Assembly: GCF_007565055.1 (NCBI RefSeq)
Contig: NC_044557.1
Coordinates: 68,949,095-69,013,094, forward strand
Origin: Rhinopithecus roxellana
Lineage: Eukaryota > Chordata > Mammalia > Primates > Cercopithecidae
DNA length: 64,000 nucleotides
Reading direction: 5' to 3'
Positions 35,276 to 46,990 of this stretch are shown one piece after another (within the stretch, counting starts at the first letter, position 1; each line of letters starts with the position of its first letter). Made by a program: the position numbers and the translations under genes. The notes under the pieces were generated by a model. It worked only from the letters and a program-made list of their open reading frames with translations, made no database searches and was not told the origin of the DNA.

Positions 35276-36794
35276 ATAGAATATAGCTCTTGGATACTCC
35301 CTTCTGGGTTTTGTCCCTCTCCACCCTTGATTTTTTTTTGTCTTTGTGTTTCAATTTGGGTGATCTGTACAGATCTAACAAAATTTACTTATTCATTGGT
35401 TGCGTAGAGCCTGCTAATCAGCTCACTGAATGCATTCTTCAACTTTGTTACTGTGTTTTACATTCCTAGCATTTCTATTGATTCTTTTTATCACTCTGCT
35501 GAAATTAACCATCTGATTTTACATGTGGCTCACCTTTTCCATTAGATCTTTTAACGCATTAATCATAGTGATTTTAAATAACCTCCAGGGAATTCTTGTA
35601 TCTGTGTCATATCTAAGTCTGCTTCAGATAATTGTTTTGTCTTGCAGGAGTTTGTTGTTGTTGTTGTTGTTTTGTTTTACCTTTTGTATACTTTGTCATT
35701 TTCTGTTGAAAGCCAGCCATCGTATGTAGTAGGAAAGACTGAGGTAAATAGTTTTTATGCTTTGAGATCAATACTCTTTACCATCTTCTAGGCCATTAGT
35801 GTGGAGATTAGTGTTAATGTAGTCAGGAATTGGGCTCTTTTCAACTCTCTTAAGTCCCTGAGCTGAGACTGATGTCTCTTACCCCCCCCCCTTTTTTTTT
35901 TTTAAATAATACAAGAGATTTTAAATCTGATGTCCATTGGTATTCAACAAATCTTTAGAGCCTTTGAAATTGGTGTAAAATTTTGTGTGAATTCATAAGT
36001 TCTTTGTTGGTCCATGATTTAAAGCAATGATTAATAATGATTAAAAATACCCTTGCTTTATAAAATCTTGAAATATTCACCCTGTCATCATCACCATTAC
36101 CTAAAGCTATCAAACACCCCAATCTTAAATTGCTACTGTATGTTCTTTGCCAAATTCTAGTAAAAATGAAGAATGAGGATGAATTTGTAAATAATTAGGT
36201 CTGTGGATTGTCAACCACAAATTTCAGGAATGTCTGCTGTACCATTTATTAATTGCAAAAATAACAAATCTCTAACCCCTATACAATGTAGGCACCACAT
36301 GGGTCACAGCTACTTATCACTTGCCTATTTGAAGGGTTGGTTGCTGGAACTGATCCAAAAACAATAGATAAGTGATGACTCCTCCTAGGACTCTTTCAGA
36401 AGATAAAGTTAAGGGAATCCTTGATACCTATGAGCTATAACTTTGCTTTTATAATGAAAGTTGTAGGAAAATATAATTTTCTTTGCCAGAATTGATATGC
36501 AATATGTCAAAATTATTTGCTGTATAATGTGAGATGGTTTTTAGAGTACTTAACTGAAATTTTTGGGAGAAATTTTTTGTATTTTGTAAATTGTTAAACA
36601 CTTTCTGATTTGTTTTCCTTTTGAGAGGTAGGGATTACTACTTCTCTGTGAGCATTTTTGCTTTTTTATTTTCTGAATAATTTAATGACTTTTGAGTTTA
36701 AGAAATTATACCAAGAAAAGGAGAGGGTTATTTGGTACCAGCCTAATGCAATATTTTTATTACTTGCTGGGTGATCATGAGGATATGCCTCTGT
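35276..36794. other. Unassigned sequence, part possibly L1/HAL1-derived
   Basis: No gene seen. 35,330-35,760 (ttctattgattctttttatc, 'gtatctgtgtcatatctaag') resembles antisense text of old L1 or HAL1 elements. A GTT trinucleotide run lies at 35,649-35,670 and a C10-T12 junction at 35,882-35,903. 36,000-36,790 looks unique. Confidence 0.4.
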
Positions 36795-37172
36795 TATGGG
36801 CTAAATTGTGTCCCTCCCACCCACAACTGCCCCACCAAATTCATGTTCCATTGCTAATGCCTAATACTACTGGATTTGGAGAGAGGAAATTAAGGTAAAA
36901 TGAGGTCATATGGGTGGGCCCTAATCCAATGTGTGTCCTTATAAGAAGAGGAAATTAGGACGCAGATGCACAGAGGGAAGAATGACTACTTGAGGACAGA
37001 GCAGAAAGGCAGCCATCTGCAGGCCATGGAGTGAGGCCTCAGAAGAAACCAAATCTGCTGACACCTTGATCTTAGACTCTTATCATACAGAATTTTGAGA
37101 AAATAAATTTCTGTTGCTTAAGCTACCCAGCCTGTGGTATTTCATTATGGCAACCCTAGCAAACTAATGCAG
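36795..37172 (+). mobile_element. MaLR LTR (MLT1-type), sense
   Basis: Begins ttatgggctaaattgtgtcc, passes 'ggtcatatgggtgggcccta', 'tgtccttataagaagaggaa', 'gctgacaccttgatcttaga' and the polyadenylation-signal region gaaaataaatttctgttgct, and ends 'caaactaatgca'. This is the full layout of an old ERVL-MaLR LTR. Moderately diverged; subfamily not resolved. Solo, with no internal part. Confidence 0.85.
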
Positions 37173-37689
37173 CCTTAAATGTCATCTTGCTACCCTGTTT
37201 CATTAATCGTTTTAAGAGAAATATAATATTTAAAAGATATTGACAATATTATTGACATTAGTGATAGTCAATATCCATTTTTCAGTTTGTATTGCATAAT
37301 ATGACTCTCCTTGTGTTTATTTTCTTTATGGGAACATGCATGTAATTGTATCTAGCCACTCAGTTTTCGAGGGAGATCTCTGTAAAATGACCACAACATG
37401 CATTAACATTTTTAAAGAAAACTTCATCTCAAATGAGAGAAATGCACACTCTGGTAAGCTCTGAGAATAAGGTCATACATTACACAGATATTTTGAAGCT
37501 GAAATTACTTTAATCTGGTACATTGTCAGTATTTCACAATATTTGTGGCAATATTGTGAAATTTATAGAGCATTGTAGTACCTGTCCAGGGTTAAAATGT
37601 TTACAGCATATACATACTGGGCATTCATTGACTTTTCTATAAATGATGTATCATTGATTCATAAAATTAAACCACTAAAAAGACACAGT

Positions 37690-37945
37690 GATGCAGTAGG
37701 GTGTAGAGGCCAATAGCATATACTTTGATGATGGCACAAACTGGGTTTGAGTCCTGGTTCTGCCACTTGTATGACTTTTGCACATGGTATTATTAATAGC
37801 TTTTAAGTCTCAGTTTCTTCATCTGCAAAATGGAGATTATTCTACAGCATTGTGAAGCTCAGTAACATAATGTATAGTAAGTACTTGACTTAAGTACTTG
37901 GCCAGTTATAGGTGTTCAATAATTATTAGCTATCATTATCATCAT
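37690..37945 (+). mobile_element. MIR SINE, sense, nearly complete
   Basis: Order as in the MIR consensus: 'tgcagtagggtgtagaggcc', 'gggtttgagtcctggttctg', 'ccacttgtatgacttttgca', 'tctcagtttcttcatctgca', 'ggtgttcaataattattagc'. Covers the tRNA-related head, core and LINE-like tail. Diverged as expected for its age. Confidence 0.85.
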
Positions 37946-38196
37946 GAGCAGCAGCAGTGTTAATAAATGCTGAAAAAGTGTTAACCCACAGGAAAACAGA
38001 GGAAAGTGTCAGAGACGACCTCAGTTGCATAATTAACCAGCATTGTCAGGTTAGGCTTTTATAAACACAGCATCAGCATTAAACTTGATACTTTTAATTT
38101 TTATGGCTCAGTAGAGGAAAATTAAGTTATAAGAACGTATTCCTCAACTGACATCCTTAAACCAAGCTTTCATGGAAACTTTTTATTTCCTTTCAG

Positions 38197-38254
38197 GAAG
38201 AAGCAGCCTGCTCAATATCTGCATAGATCTCTATTGCAATGAAAATTGTCAAGG
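38197..38254 (+). other. Possible small exon (unproven)
   Basis: A polypyrimidine tract and acceptor (tttttatttcctttcag, ending at 38,196) are followed 58 bases later by a strong donor (caagg|gtgagt at 38,255). One frame is open across it and would read RSSLLNICIDLYCNENCQ. I do not recognise the peptide. A 58-base segment is open in some frame often by chance, so only transcript data or cross-species conservation could support it. Confidence 0.2.
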
Positions 38255-39053
38255 GTGAGTACATTTAAAACATTATAGAAAAATAATGGTTATAATATTA
38301 ACTTGTTCTATCTTTTATAGGACAAGTAAAATATATGGTCATGACAATAAATGCCACACCTATAATTACGTCTCTGGGTAGATGGATAGGAAAAGATATA
38401 ACTAAAAATTGTCTTACTTATAGTCAATCTAAGGGTGTCTAATCAGGATACTGTACTTTCTGTTAAACAGGATGTTGTGAACCAGATAACATGAATGGTT
38501 TCTAAGGTGGGATATTTAATTACACAGGAAATATTTACAAGAGAAATATGCATCCCAGTATCTTCTCTTCCTTATTGAATGGGTCATGATCTAGAGGACC
38601 GTACACTGGGCATTTTAATTTAACTCTTCATTTACCTTTTTGCTCAGGACGTCATTGAATGACATAATTTGCATATCACCACTGAGAGAAATGGTGTTTC
38701 AATCTCAGCTACTCTTCAAGCTATACTAACAGGATTTACTGAGCTGTGTTTCAGTCTAGTGTGGTGCTTGATGCCACGAAACATAGTCTTCCTAAGGCTT
38801 GTTTTTCTCTCTGTAGGAAAATGATCCAAGAACAGGGTGATAAACTTTATATTTTTGAGCTAGTAATTCTGGCTGGGTCAGTGTATTAAGAAGTCTAGTA
38901 CAGTTTGCCTATGTTTACTGTCATAGTGCAAGGGACTTGTTCTGAATTTTGTAGACACCATTACTCAGATGAGGGTTTCCAGATTACTCCTCAGAACTGA
39001 GCATCCGGGGGTCAAGGAGGCCTGAGAGAAACAATTTAATTGAAAATTGGCAG

Positions 39054-39588
39054 TAACTGGGTATATACCCAAAGGATTATAAATTATTCTACTACAAAGA
39101 CACATGTACACGTATGTTTATTGCGGCACTATTCACAATAGCAAAGACTTGGAATCAACCCAAATGTCCATCTGTGACAGACTGGATTAAGAAAATGTGG
39201 CACATATACACGATGGAATACTATGCAGCCATAAAAAAGGATGAGTTTGCGTCCTTTGTAGGGACATGGATGCAGCTGGAAACCATCATTCTTAGCAAAC
39301 TATCACAAGAACAGAAAACCAAACACCGCATGTTCTCACTCATAGGTGGGAACTGAACAATGAGATCACTTGGACTCGGGAAGGGGAACATCACGCACAG
39401 GGGCCTATCATGGGGAGGGGGGAGGGGGGAGGAGGGAGGGCTTGCATTGGGGAGTTATACAAGATATAAATGATGAATTGATGGGTGCTGACGAGTTGAT
39501 GGGTGCAGCACACCAACATGGCATAAGTATACATATGTAACAAACCTGCACGTTATGCACATGTACCCTAGAACTTAAAGTATATTAC

Positions 39589-39632
<44 letters not shown>

Positions 39633-39662
39633 CTAATGGAATAAAAAAAAAAAAAGAAAAAA
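39054..39662 (+). mobile_element. 5'-truncated young L1 3' end (Old World monkey type)
   Basis: Starts inside ORF2 at taactgggtatatacccaaa. It keeps an open ORF2 end with QPKCPSVTDWIKKMWHIYTMEYYAAIKKDEF and stop at 39,354-39,356. Next come the G-rich 3' UTR tract (39,413-39,440) and the 18-bp tandem duplication (39,471-39,506), then an A tail continuing into (AT)14 at 39,605-39,632 and a second A-rich stretch. Flanks ttggcag (39,047-39,053) and ttgtcag (39,668-39,674) may be a decayed target-site duplication. Very similar to the L1 at 25-31 kb and closest in wording to the fragment nested at 27,028-27,245. Confidence 0.92.
39605..39632 (+). repeat. (AT)n microsatellite in L1 tail
   Basis: Fourteen AT units directly after an A17 tail, followed by ctaatgga and another A-rich run. 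Probably grown within the L1 tail. Confidence 0.9.
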
Positions 39663-39674
39663 AAATATTGTCAG

Positions 39675-40501
39675 CCTGGAGAAGGAATTAGATCAATTAA
39701 ATATGAGAGGGCATTCATCATCCTGAGTCATTGTCAACCAGTTGAATTAATAGTATACATTCCTTCCCACACAATGCAATAGTTTTACCTTTGAAATCAT
39801 AACATGATAGGTGCCTTGCTTGCTATAGTATCCTTAATTTTCAAAGTTTATTCGCAGTTTTTTTCTTTTTAATTTTGGCCGAAGGTTGTACTCTCAGGTG
39901 ACTCCCTACAAGTAACGCCCTTGTAAAATCCCTCTCTCCTGAGTAAAAATGGAGCCTGTGACTTGCTTCTAACCAATAGAATGTGACCAAGGAGTTGGGA
40001 TGTTACCTTCCTTGATTGAGTTACATCATGCAAGATTCTATTTTAGTAGAAGGGAGTGAGAGGTTCTCCTGATGGCATTAAAGAAGTAAACAGCATTTTG
40101 TAAGGTATTTACTGAGAGGGGCAGCATGGCAAGGAACTGCATGCAAGTAGCCTCTATGACCTGTGGGCAACCTTTAGCAGATAGCCAGTGAGAAGATGGG
40201 GCCCTCAGCCATACAGCCACAAAGGAATGAATTTTGCCAATAACCTTACTGAGCTTCTTCAGTTAAGCCACCAGATGAGAAGAAAGCCTGGATATTGCCT
40301 TTATTTATTGTCCTGAGATCCTGAGTAAAGGAACCTGCTAAGCCATGCTCAGACTCCTGACTTACAGAAACTGTGGGATAATAAATACGTATTGATTTAG
40401 CCATTAAGTTCATGGCAACTTGTTATGCAGCAGTAGACACATGAAATAGTGGCAAATAGTGAATGAGATACCTAACCTCAATTCAAAGGCAGCTTTATGC
40501 A
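39675..40501 (+). mobile_element. Unique sequence, then a probable old MaLR LTR
   Basis: 39,675-39,880 is unassigned. From about 39,890 to 40,445 the order (cctgtgacttgcttctaacc, 'gccacaaaggaatgaatttt', 'tcctgagtaaaggaacctgc', then 'cagaaactgtgggataataaa' and 'tggcaacttgttatgcagca') follows the 3' half of a MLT1-type LTR, with its polyadenylation region near 40,375. Diverged; the 5' limit is uncertain. Confidence 0.6.
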
Positions 40502-40513
40502 AAAATTGTTTTT
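40502..40513 (+). repeat. Target-site duplication of the antisense L1, left copy
   Basis: aaaattgttttt, matching 46,665-46,676. It runs into the L1's own T tail, so the exact left edge is ambiguous. Confidence 0.7.
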
Positions 40514-40702
40514 TTTTTGTTGTTTGTTTTTTATTTAAGTTCCAGGATACATGTGCAGAACATGCAGGTTTGTTACATAGGTATATGTGTGCCATGCTGG
40601 TTTGCTGCACCTATTGACCCGTCCTCTAAGTTCCCTCCCCTCGTCCCCCACCCCCAACAGGTGTGTGTTGTTCCCCTCCCTGTGTCCATGTGTTCTTATT
40701 GT

Positions 40703-43700
40703 TCAACTCCAACTTCTGAGAACATGTGTTTGGTTTTCTGTTCCTGTTTGCTGAGAATGATGGTTTCCAGCTTCATCCATGTCCCCACAAAGGACATGAT
40801 CTCATTCCTTTCTATGGTAGTATTCCATGGTATATATGTACCACATTTTCTTTATCCAGTCTATCATTGATGGGCATTTGGATTGGTTCCATGACTTTGC
40901 TATTGTAGATAGTGCTACAATAAACATACGTGTGCATGTGTTTTTATAGTAGAATGATTTATATTCCGTTGGGTGTATACCCAGTAATGGGATTGCTGGG
41001 TCAAATGGTATTTCTGGCCCTAGATCTTCGAGGAATCGCCATACTGTCTTCCACAATGGTTGAACTAATTTAAATTCCTGCCAACAGTGTAAAAGCGTTT
41101 CTATTTCTCCACAGCCTCACCAGCATCTGTTGTTTCTTGACTTGTTAATAATTGCCATTCTAACTGGCGTGAGATGGTATCTCATTGTGGTTTTGATTTG
41201 CATTTTTCTAACAATCAATGATGTTGAGCTTTTTTTCATGTGCGTTGGCTGCGTAAGTGTCGTCTTTTGAGAAGTGTCTGTTCATATCCTTTGCCCACTT
41301 TTTGATGGGGTTGTTTTTTTCTTGTAAATTTGTTTAAGTTCCTTGTAGATTCTGGATATCAGACCTTTGTCAGATGGGTAGATTGCAAAAATTTTCTTCC
41401 ATTCTGCGGGTTGCCTGTTCACTCTGATGATAGTTTGTTTTGCTGTGCAGAAGCTCTTTAGTTTAACTAGATCCCATTTGTCAAAGTTGGCTTTTGTTGC
41501 AAATGATTTTGGCATTTTCGTCATGAAGTCTTTTCCCATGCCTATGTCCTGAATGGTATTGCCTAGGTTTTCTTCTGGGGTTTTTATGATTTTAGGTTTT
41601 ACATTTAAGTCTTTAATCCATTTGTATAAGGTGTAAGGAACGGGTCTAGTTTCAGTTTTCTGCATATGGCTAGCCATTTTTCCCAGCACCATTTATTAAA
41701 TAGGAGATCCTTTCCCCATTGCTTGTTTTTGTCAGGTTTGTTGAAGATTAGATGGTTGTAGATGTGTAGTGTTAGTTCCGAGGCCTCTGTTCTGTTTTAT
41801 TGGTCTGTATCTCTGTTTGGTACCAGTACCATGCTGTTTTGGTTACTGTAGCCTTATAGTATAGTTTGAAGTCAGGTAGCATGATGCCTCCAGCTTTGTT
41901 CTTTTTGCTTAGGATTATCTTGGCTATATGGGGTTTTCTTTGATTCCATGTGAAATTTAAAGTAGTTTTCTCTAATTCTGTGAAGAATGTCAATGGTAGT
42001 TTCATGGGAATAGCATTGAATCTATAAACTACTTCAGGCAGTATGGGCATTTTCATGATATTAATTCTTTCTGCTCTGAGGATGGAATGTTTTTCCATTT
42101 GTTTGTGACCTCTCTTATTTCCTTGAGGAGTGGTTTGTAGTTCTCCTTGAAGAGGTCCTTCACATCTCTTGTTAGCTGTGTTCCTAGGTGTGTAGTGATT
42201 GTGAATGGGAGTTCATTGATGATTTGGCTCTCTGCTTGTCTATTGCTGGTGTAAAGGAACGCTTGTGATTTTTGCATATTGATTTTGTGTCCTGAGATCT
42301 TGCTGAAGTTGCTTATCAGCTTAAGGAGTTTTTGGGTTGAGGAGATGAGGTTTTCTAAATATAAAATTATGTCATCTGCAAACAGAGACAATTTGACCTC
42401 CTCTATTCCTATTTGAATACCCTTTATTTATTTCTCTTGCCTGACTGCGCTGGCCAGAACTCCCAATACTAAGTTGAACAGAAGTGGTGAGAGAGGGCAT
42501 CCTTGTCTTGTACTGGTTTTCAAAGGGAATGCTTCCAATTTTTGTCCATTCAGTACGATATTGGGTGTGGGTTTGTCATAAGTAGCTCTTTTTATTTTGA
42601 GATATGTTCCATCAATACCTAGCTTATTGAGAGTTTTTAACATGCAGGGATGTTGAATTTTATCAAAGGCCTTTTCTGCATAGATTGAGATAATCATGGG
42701 GTTTTTGTCTTTGGTTCTGTTTATATGATGGATTGCATTTATTGATTTTCATATGTTGAACCAACTTTGCATCCCAGGAATGAAGCCTACTTTATCATGG
42801 TGGAGAAGTTTTTTGCTGTGTGCTAGATTTGGTTTGCCAGTATTTTACTGACGATTTTTGTATTGATGTTCGTCAGGGATATTGACCTAAAGTTTTCTTT
42901 TTTTTGTTGTGTCTCTGCACAGTTTTGGTATTGGGATGATGCTGGCTTCATAAAATGAGTTAGGGAGGAGTCTCTTCTTCTCAATTGTTTGGAATAGTTT
43001 CAGAAGGAATGGTACCAGCTCCTCTTGTACCTCTGGTAGAATTCGACTATGAATCCATCTGATCCTGGGCTTTTCTTTTGGTTGGTAGACTATTACTGCC
43101 TCAATTTCAGAAGTTGCTGTTGGTCTACTCAGGGACTCAGCTTCTTCCTGTTTTAGTCTTCGGAGGTGTATGTGTTGAGGAATTTATCAAATTCTTCTCA
43201 ATTTTCTAGTTTATTTGTGTAGAGGTGTTTTCTGGTGTTCTCTGGTGGTAGTTTGCATTCTGTAGGCTCAGTGGTGATATCCCCTTTATCATTTTTTGTT
43301 GTGTCTATTTGATTCTTCTCTCTTTTATTTTAGTCTAGCTAGTGTTCTATCTATTTTGTTAATTTTTTCAGAAAACCAGCTCCTGGATTCATTGATTTTT
43401 TTGGAGGATTTTTCATGTCTCTATTTCCTTCAATTCTGCTCTGATCTTAGTTATTTCTTGTCTTCTTTTAGCTTTTGGATTAGTTTACTCTTGCCTCTCT
43501 GGCTCTTTTAATTATGATGTTATGGTGTCAATTTTAGATCTTTCTAGCTTTCTGATGTGGGCATTTAGTGCTATAAATTTCCCTCTTAACGTTGCTTTAG
43601 CTGTGTCTCAGAGATTGTGGTACATTTTCTCTTTGTTGTCAGTGGTTTCAAAGAACTTCTTGGTTTCTGCCTTAATTTCATTACTTACCCAGGAGTCATT

Positions 43701-44290
43701 CAGGAGCAGGTTGGTCAGTTTCCATAAAATTATGTGGTTTTGAGTGAGTTTCTTAATCCTGAATTCTAATTTGATTGCACTGTGGTCTAAGGGACTTTTT
43801 CTGTCTTGTTGATCTATCTAATACTGACAGTGGGGTGTTAAAGTCTTCTACTATGATTGTGTGGGTTGAAGTCTCTTTGTTGGTCTCTAAGAACTTGCTT
43901 TATGAATCTGGGTCCTCCTGTGTTGGGTACATATATATTTAGGATAGTTAGCTCTTCTTGTTGCATTGATCCCTTTACCATTATGTAATGCCCTTCTTTG
44001 CCTTTTTTTGTTCTTTGTTGGTTTAAAATCTGTTTCAACAGAGATTTGGATTGCAAGCCCTGCTTTTTTTTTTTTTTTTTTTTTTGCTTTCCATTTGCTT
44101 GGTAAATATTCTTCCATCTCTTTATTTTGAGCCTATGTGTGCTTTGCATGTGAAATGAGTCTCCTGAATATAGCATACTGATGAGTATTGACTCTATCCA
44201 ATTTGCCAGTCTGTGCCTTTTAATTAGTGCGTTTGTCCCACTTACATTTAAGGTTAGTATTGTTATGTGTGAATTTGATCCTGTCATCAT
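40703..44290 (-). pseudogene. L1 ORF2 of the antisense element, broken
   Basis: Start ATG at 44,288-44,290 (MMTGSNSHITILTLNVSG). Endonuclease remnant to about 43,840, with its glutamate motif (QETH in the family) destroyed by compensating shifts (LYSGDSFHMQSTHR). The lysine run at about 44,062-44,084 is expanded to eight or so codons. RT: the first catalytic Asp is replaced, with SIYAEKAFDK where the family has SIDAEKAFDK (near 42,690). FADD survives (42,374-42,391). C-terminal text PSMIDWIKKMWYIYTMEYY is found to 40,802. The family stop position is TGA at 40,703-40,705 on the minus strand. At least six separate reading-frame pieces. Confidence 0.93.
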
Positions 44291-44350
44291 GATGCTATCT
44301 GGTTATTTTACACACTAGTTGATGCCGTTTCTTCATAGTGTCATTGGTCT

Positions 44351-45374
44351 TTATATATTGTTATGTTTTTGCAATGGCTGGTACCTATTATTTCTTTCCA
44401 TATTTAGTGCTTCTTTCAGAAGCTCTTGCAAGGCAGGCCTGGTGGTAATGAAATCCCTCAGCATTTGCTTGTCTGGAAAGGATTTTATTTCCTTTCCCTT
44501 ATGAAGCTTAGTTTGGCTGGATATTAATTCTGAGTTGAAAATTCTTTTAAAACTGTTGAATATTGGCCTCCAATCTCTTCTGGCTTGTAGAGTTTCTGCT
44601 GAGAGGTCTGCCATTAGTCTGATGAGCTTCCCTTTGTAGGTGACCTGGCCTTTCTCTCTGGCTGCCCTTAACATTTTTTTCCTTCATTTCGACCTTGGAG
44701 AATCTGATGACTATGTGTCTTGGCGTTGATCTTCTCATGGCGTATCTTAGTGCTGTTCTCTGTGTTTCCTGAATTTGCATATTGACCGGTCTTGCTAGAT
44801 TGGGGAAGTTCTCCCAGATAATCCTGAAGTGTGTTTTCCAGCTTGTTTCCATTCTCCCTGTCTCCTTCTGGTAATCCAGTCAATTGTAGGATTGGTCTTT
44901 TTATGAAGTCCCGTATTTCTTGGAGGCTTTCTTCATTCCTTTTCATTCTTTTTTCTCTAATCTTGTCTGCATGCCTTATTTCAGCAAGGTGGTCTTCAAA
45001 CTCTGACATCCTTTCTTCTGCTTGTTTAAATTGGCTATTGATACTTGAGTATGCTTCATGAAGTTCTCATGCTATGCTGTGTTTTTCAGCTCCATTAGGT
45101 CATTTATGTTCCTCTATAAACTGGTTATTCTAGTTAGTAGCTCCTCTAACCATTTATCAAGGTTCTTATCTTCTTTGCATTGGGTTAGAATATGTTTCTT
45201 TAGCTCAGCGAAGTTTTTTATTACCCATCTTCTGAAGTCTACTTCTGTCAATTCATCCATTTCATCCTCCATCCAGTTCTGTGCCCTTGCTGGAGAGGCG
45301 TTGTGATCATCTGGAGGAGAAGAGGCACTCTGGCCTTTTGGGTTTTCAGCCTTTTTTCACTGAATCTTTCTCAT
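44351..45374 (-). pseudogene. L1 ORF1 of the antisense element, broken
   Basis: ATG at 45,372-45,374 in the L1PB context (atgagaaagattcag), followed immediately by TGA as codon 6. The coiled-coil region lies at about 45,270-44,960 and RRM text (LQLTGLPEGDRENGNKLENT) near 44,860. C-terminal domain text (RDFITTRPALQELLKEALNME) is near 44,400. The piece at 44,668-45,009 changes frame against 44,351-44,674 around 44,670-44,700 (a longer A run). Span about 341 codons, normal for the family. Confidence 0.9.
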
Positions 45375-46664
45375 CTTCGTGAGTTTGTCTACTTTCAATC
45401 TTTGAGGCTGCTGACCCTTAGATGGGTTTCTTGTGGGGACGTTTTCTTTGTTGTCCATGCTGTTGTTGTTATTTTCTGTTTGTTGATTTTTCTTTCAATG
45501 GTCAAGTCCCTCTTCTGTGGGGCTGCTGCAATTTGCTGGGGGTTCATTTTATTCCCTGTTCATCTGGTTTGCTCCCACGCCTGGAGATGTCACTCAAGGA
45601 GGCTGGGGAACAGCAAAGATGGGTGCCTGCTCCTTCTTCTGGGATCTCTGACCTTGAGGGGCACCGACCTGATGCCAGCAGTATCGTTCCTGTATAGGGT
45701 GTCTCACAACCCCTTTTGGAGGGTCTCACCTAGTTGGGTGGCACAGGGAACAGGATGTGTTTAACAAAGCTCTTTGTTCCTTTGTGGAGGAGGTACACTT
45801 CACTGTGGGGAAACTCATTCATCTGGGCTGCCCCCATTCCTCAGAAGTACCAGGAGGAAAGGCTAAGTCTGCTGGTACGCAGAGACTATGTCCACCCCTA
45901 CCCCTAGGGACTCAGGCTCAGGGAGACTGGGTTCTGTCCCTGAGCCTCTGGCTGGAGTTGTTGGAAACCCCACCCGGTGAGGAAGGATGGGTCAGAGTCA
46001 TGCCTGAAGAGGTGCCCTGGCCACAGTCTGCCACAGCCAGTGTGTTGGGCTGTGGGGGACACCTCTTGGGACCAAGTTGTCCAGCCTCCCTGGCTCCAGC
46101 AGGGGAGAAGTGTGGCCTAGCGCTATAGAGATAGATGCTGCCCTTCCCCCACCTAGGGAGCTTGGAGTATTAGGCAGTTATGAGTCCCAGTGCTGGCTGC
46201 TGCCCCTCCCTGAAGGAGCTCAAAAGGCTTAGACAGCAGGCAGTCACAGCTGTGGCGCTGGCTGCCTCTCCCCCTGGGAGTTCGGCAGGCTTAAGCAGAT
46301 TTTAGCTGAGAGGTTGATGAGAATCTGCGTTGCTCCAGGGTTGGGACCCTAGGCTCTGGTGACATGGGTTCGCGAGTGGGATCTTCCAATCCGTGAGTTG
46401 CAGAGTTCCGGGGAATACACATGATTTCCCTAGCTGGATAGCAGGCTCACTCACAGCTTCCCTTGGCTGGGGGTGGGGGCTCCATGCCCATGTGGCTCTC
46501 AGGTGGGGCGCCACACCACACTGTTCCTCCTTCCTCTCTGTGGATCAGGCCAGCTGCCTAGTTCATTCTGATGAGAGAACCTGGATACAAACTAAATATG
46601 GTTCTTTTGGTGGGAGCCTCTGATCGCCACAGTTTCTAGTTGGCCATCTTGACCCCATCCCCTG
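45375..46664 (-). promoter_or_regulatory. 5' UTR of the antisense L1
   Basis: About 1.3 kb between the ORF1 start and the L1 5' end, of older type and not alignable by eye with the 5' UTR at 25 kb beyond the first bases. On the plus strand it contains several open frames of 60-153 codons (45,303-46,623) with no family match. These are by-products of its GC content. Promoter function is family knowledge; this copy is too diverged to presume activity. Confidence 0.7.
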
Positions 46665-46676
46665 AAAATTGTTTTT
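46665..46676 (+). repeat. Target-site duplication of the antisense L1, right copy
   Basis: aaaattgttttt directly beyond the L1 5' end (gaccccatcccctg), matching 40,502-40,513. Confidence 0.75.
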
Positions 46677-46689
46677 ATTGGATTAAAAA

Positions 46690-46990
46690 ATTTTATTTTA
46701 TACTAACATTATTGTGGTATAATTTACGTATAATAAAATATATCCATTTCAAATGTACAGGGTAATGGGTTTTGACAAATGTATAGACTTCTGTAACCTC
46801 TAACCCAGTCAAGATCTAGAATATTTACAGCACTCTAGAAACTTCCCTCAATCGCTTATACAGTCAGTCTCCTCCTATCCTGCCCCAGGTAACTACTGCT
46901 CTGATTACTATTTCTATTAATTTTCAAGTTCTAGAACTTAAAATTAATGGAATTACCCAGTATGTTCTCTCTTGTGCCCCTCTTCTTTTC
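46690..46990 (-). mobile_element. Old L1M 3' end, antisense
   Basis: The order 'ttgtggtataatttacgtat', 'ccatttcaaatgtacagggt', 'tgggttttgacaaatgtata', 'cagtcaagatctagaatatt', then 'ccccaggtaactactgctct' is the complement of the L1M3/L1ME-type 3' UTR. Diverged and 5'-truncated. Confidence 0.75.

Larger units (their letters stand above)
37173..39042. other. Mostly unique sequence
   Basis: Apart from the MIR at 37,690-37,945 and the possible exon at 38,197-38,254, I recognise nothing. No long open frame. Short palindrome-like text (ttcacaatatttgtggcaat followed by attgtgaaat) occurs near 37,535-37,562. Confidence 0.45.
40514..46664 (-). mobile_element. Full-length older L1 (L1PB-like), antisense
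   Basis: From right to left: 5' end 'gttggccatcttgaccccat' (complement of the L1 start) at about 46,638-46,657, 5' UTR to 45,375, ORF1 45,374-44,351, ORF2 44,290-40,703, 3' UTR to about 40,514 with its T tail. Flanked by aaaattgttttt on both sides. The ORF1 N-terminus, with text for PKGQSASSPPDDHNASP, and the 3' UTR wording (ccctcgtcccccacccccaa, 'ctccctgtgtccatgtgttc') fit L1PB-age elements rather than the L1PA copy at 25 kb. Many stops and frameshifts. At 6.15 kb it is essentially complete, unusual for an L1 of this age. Confidence 0.93.

Noticed and set aside
45303..46623. Plus-strand open frames up to 153 codons
   Set aside because: They lie antisense to the ORF1 start and 5' UTR of the minus-strand L1 and match no protein family.
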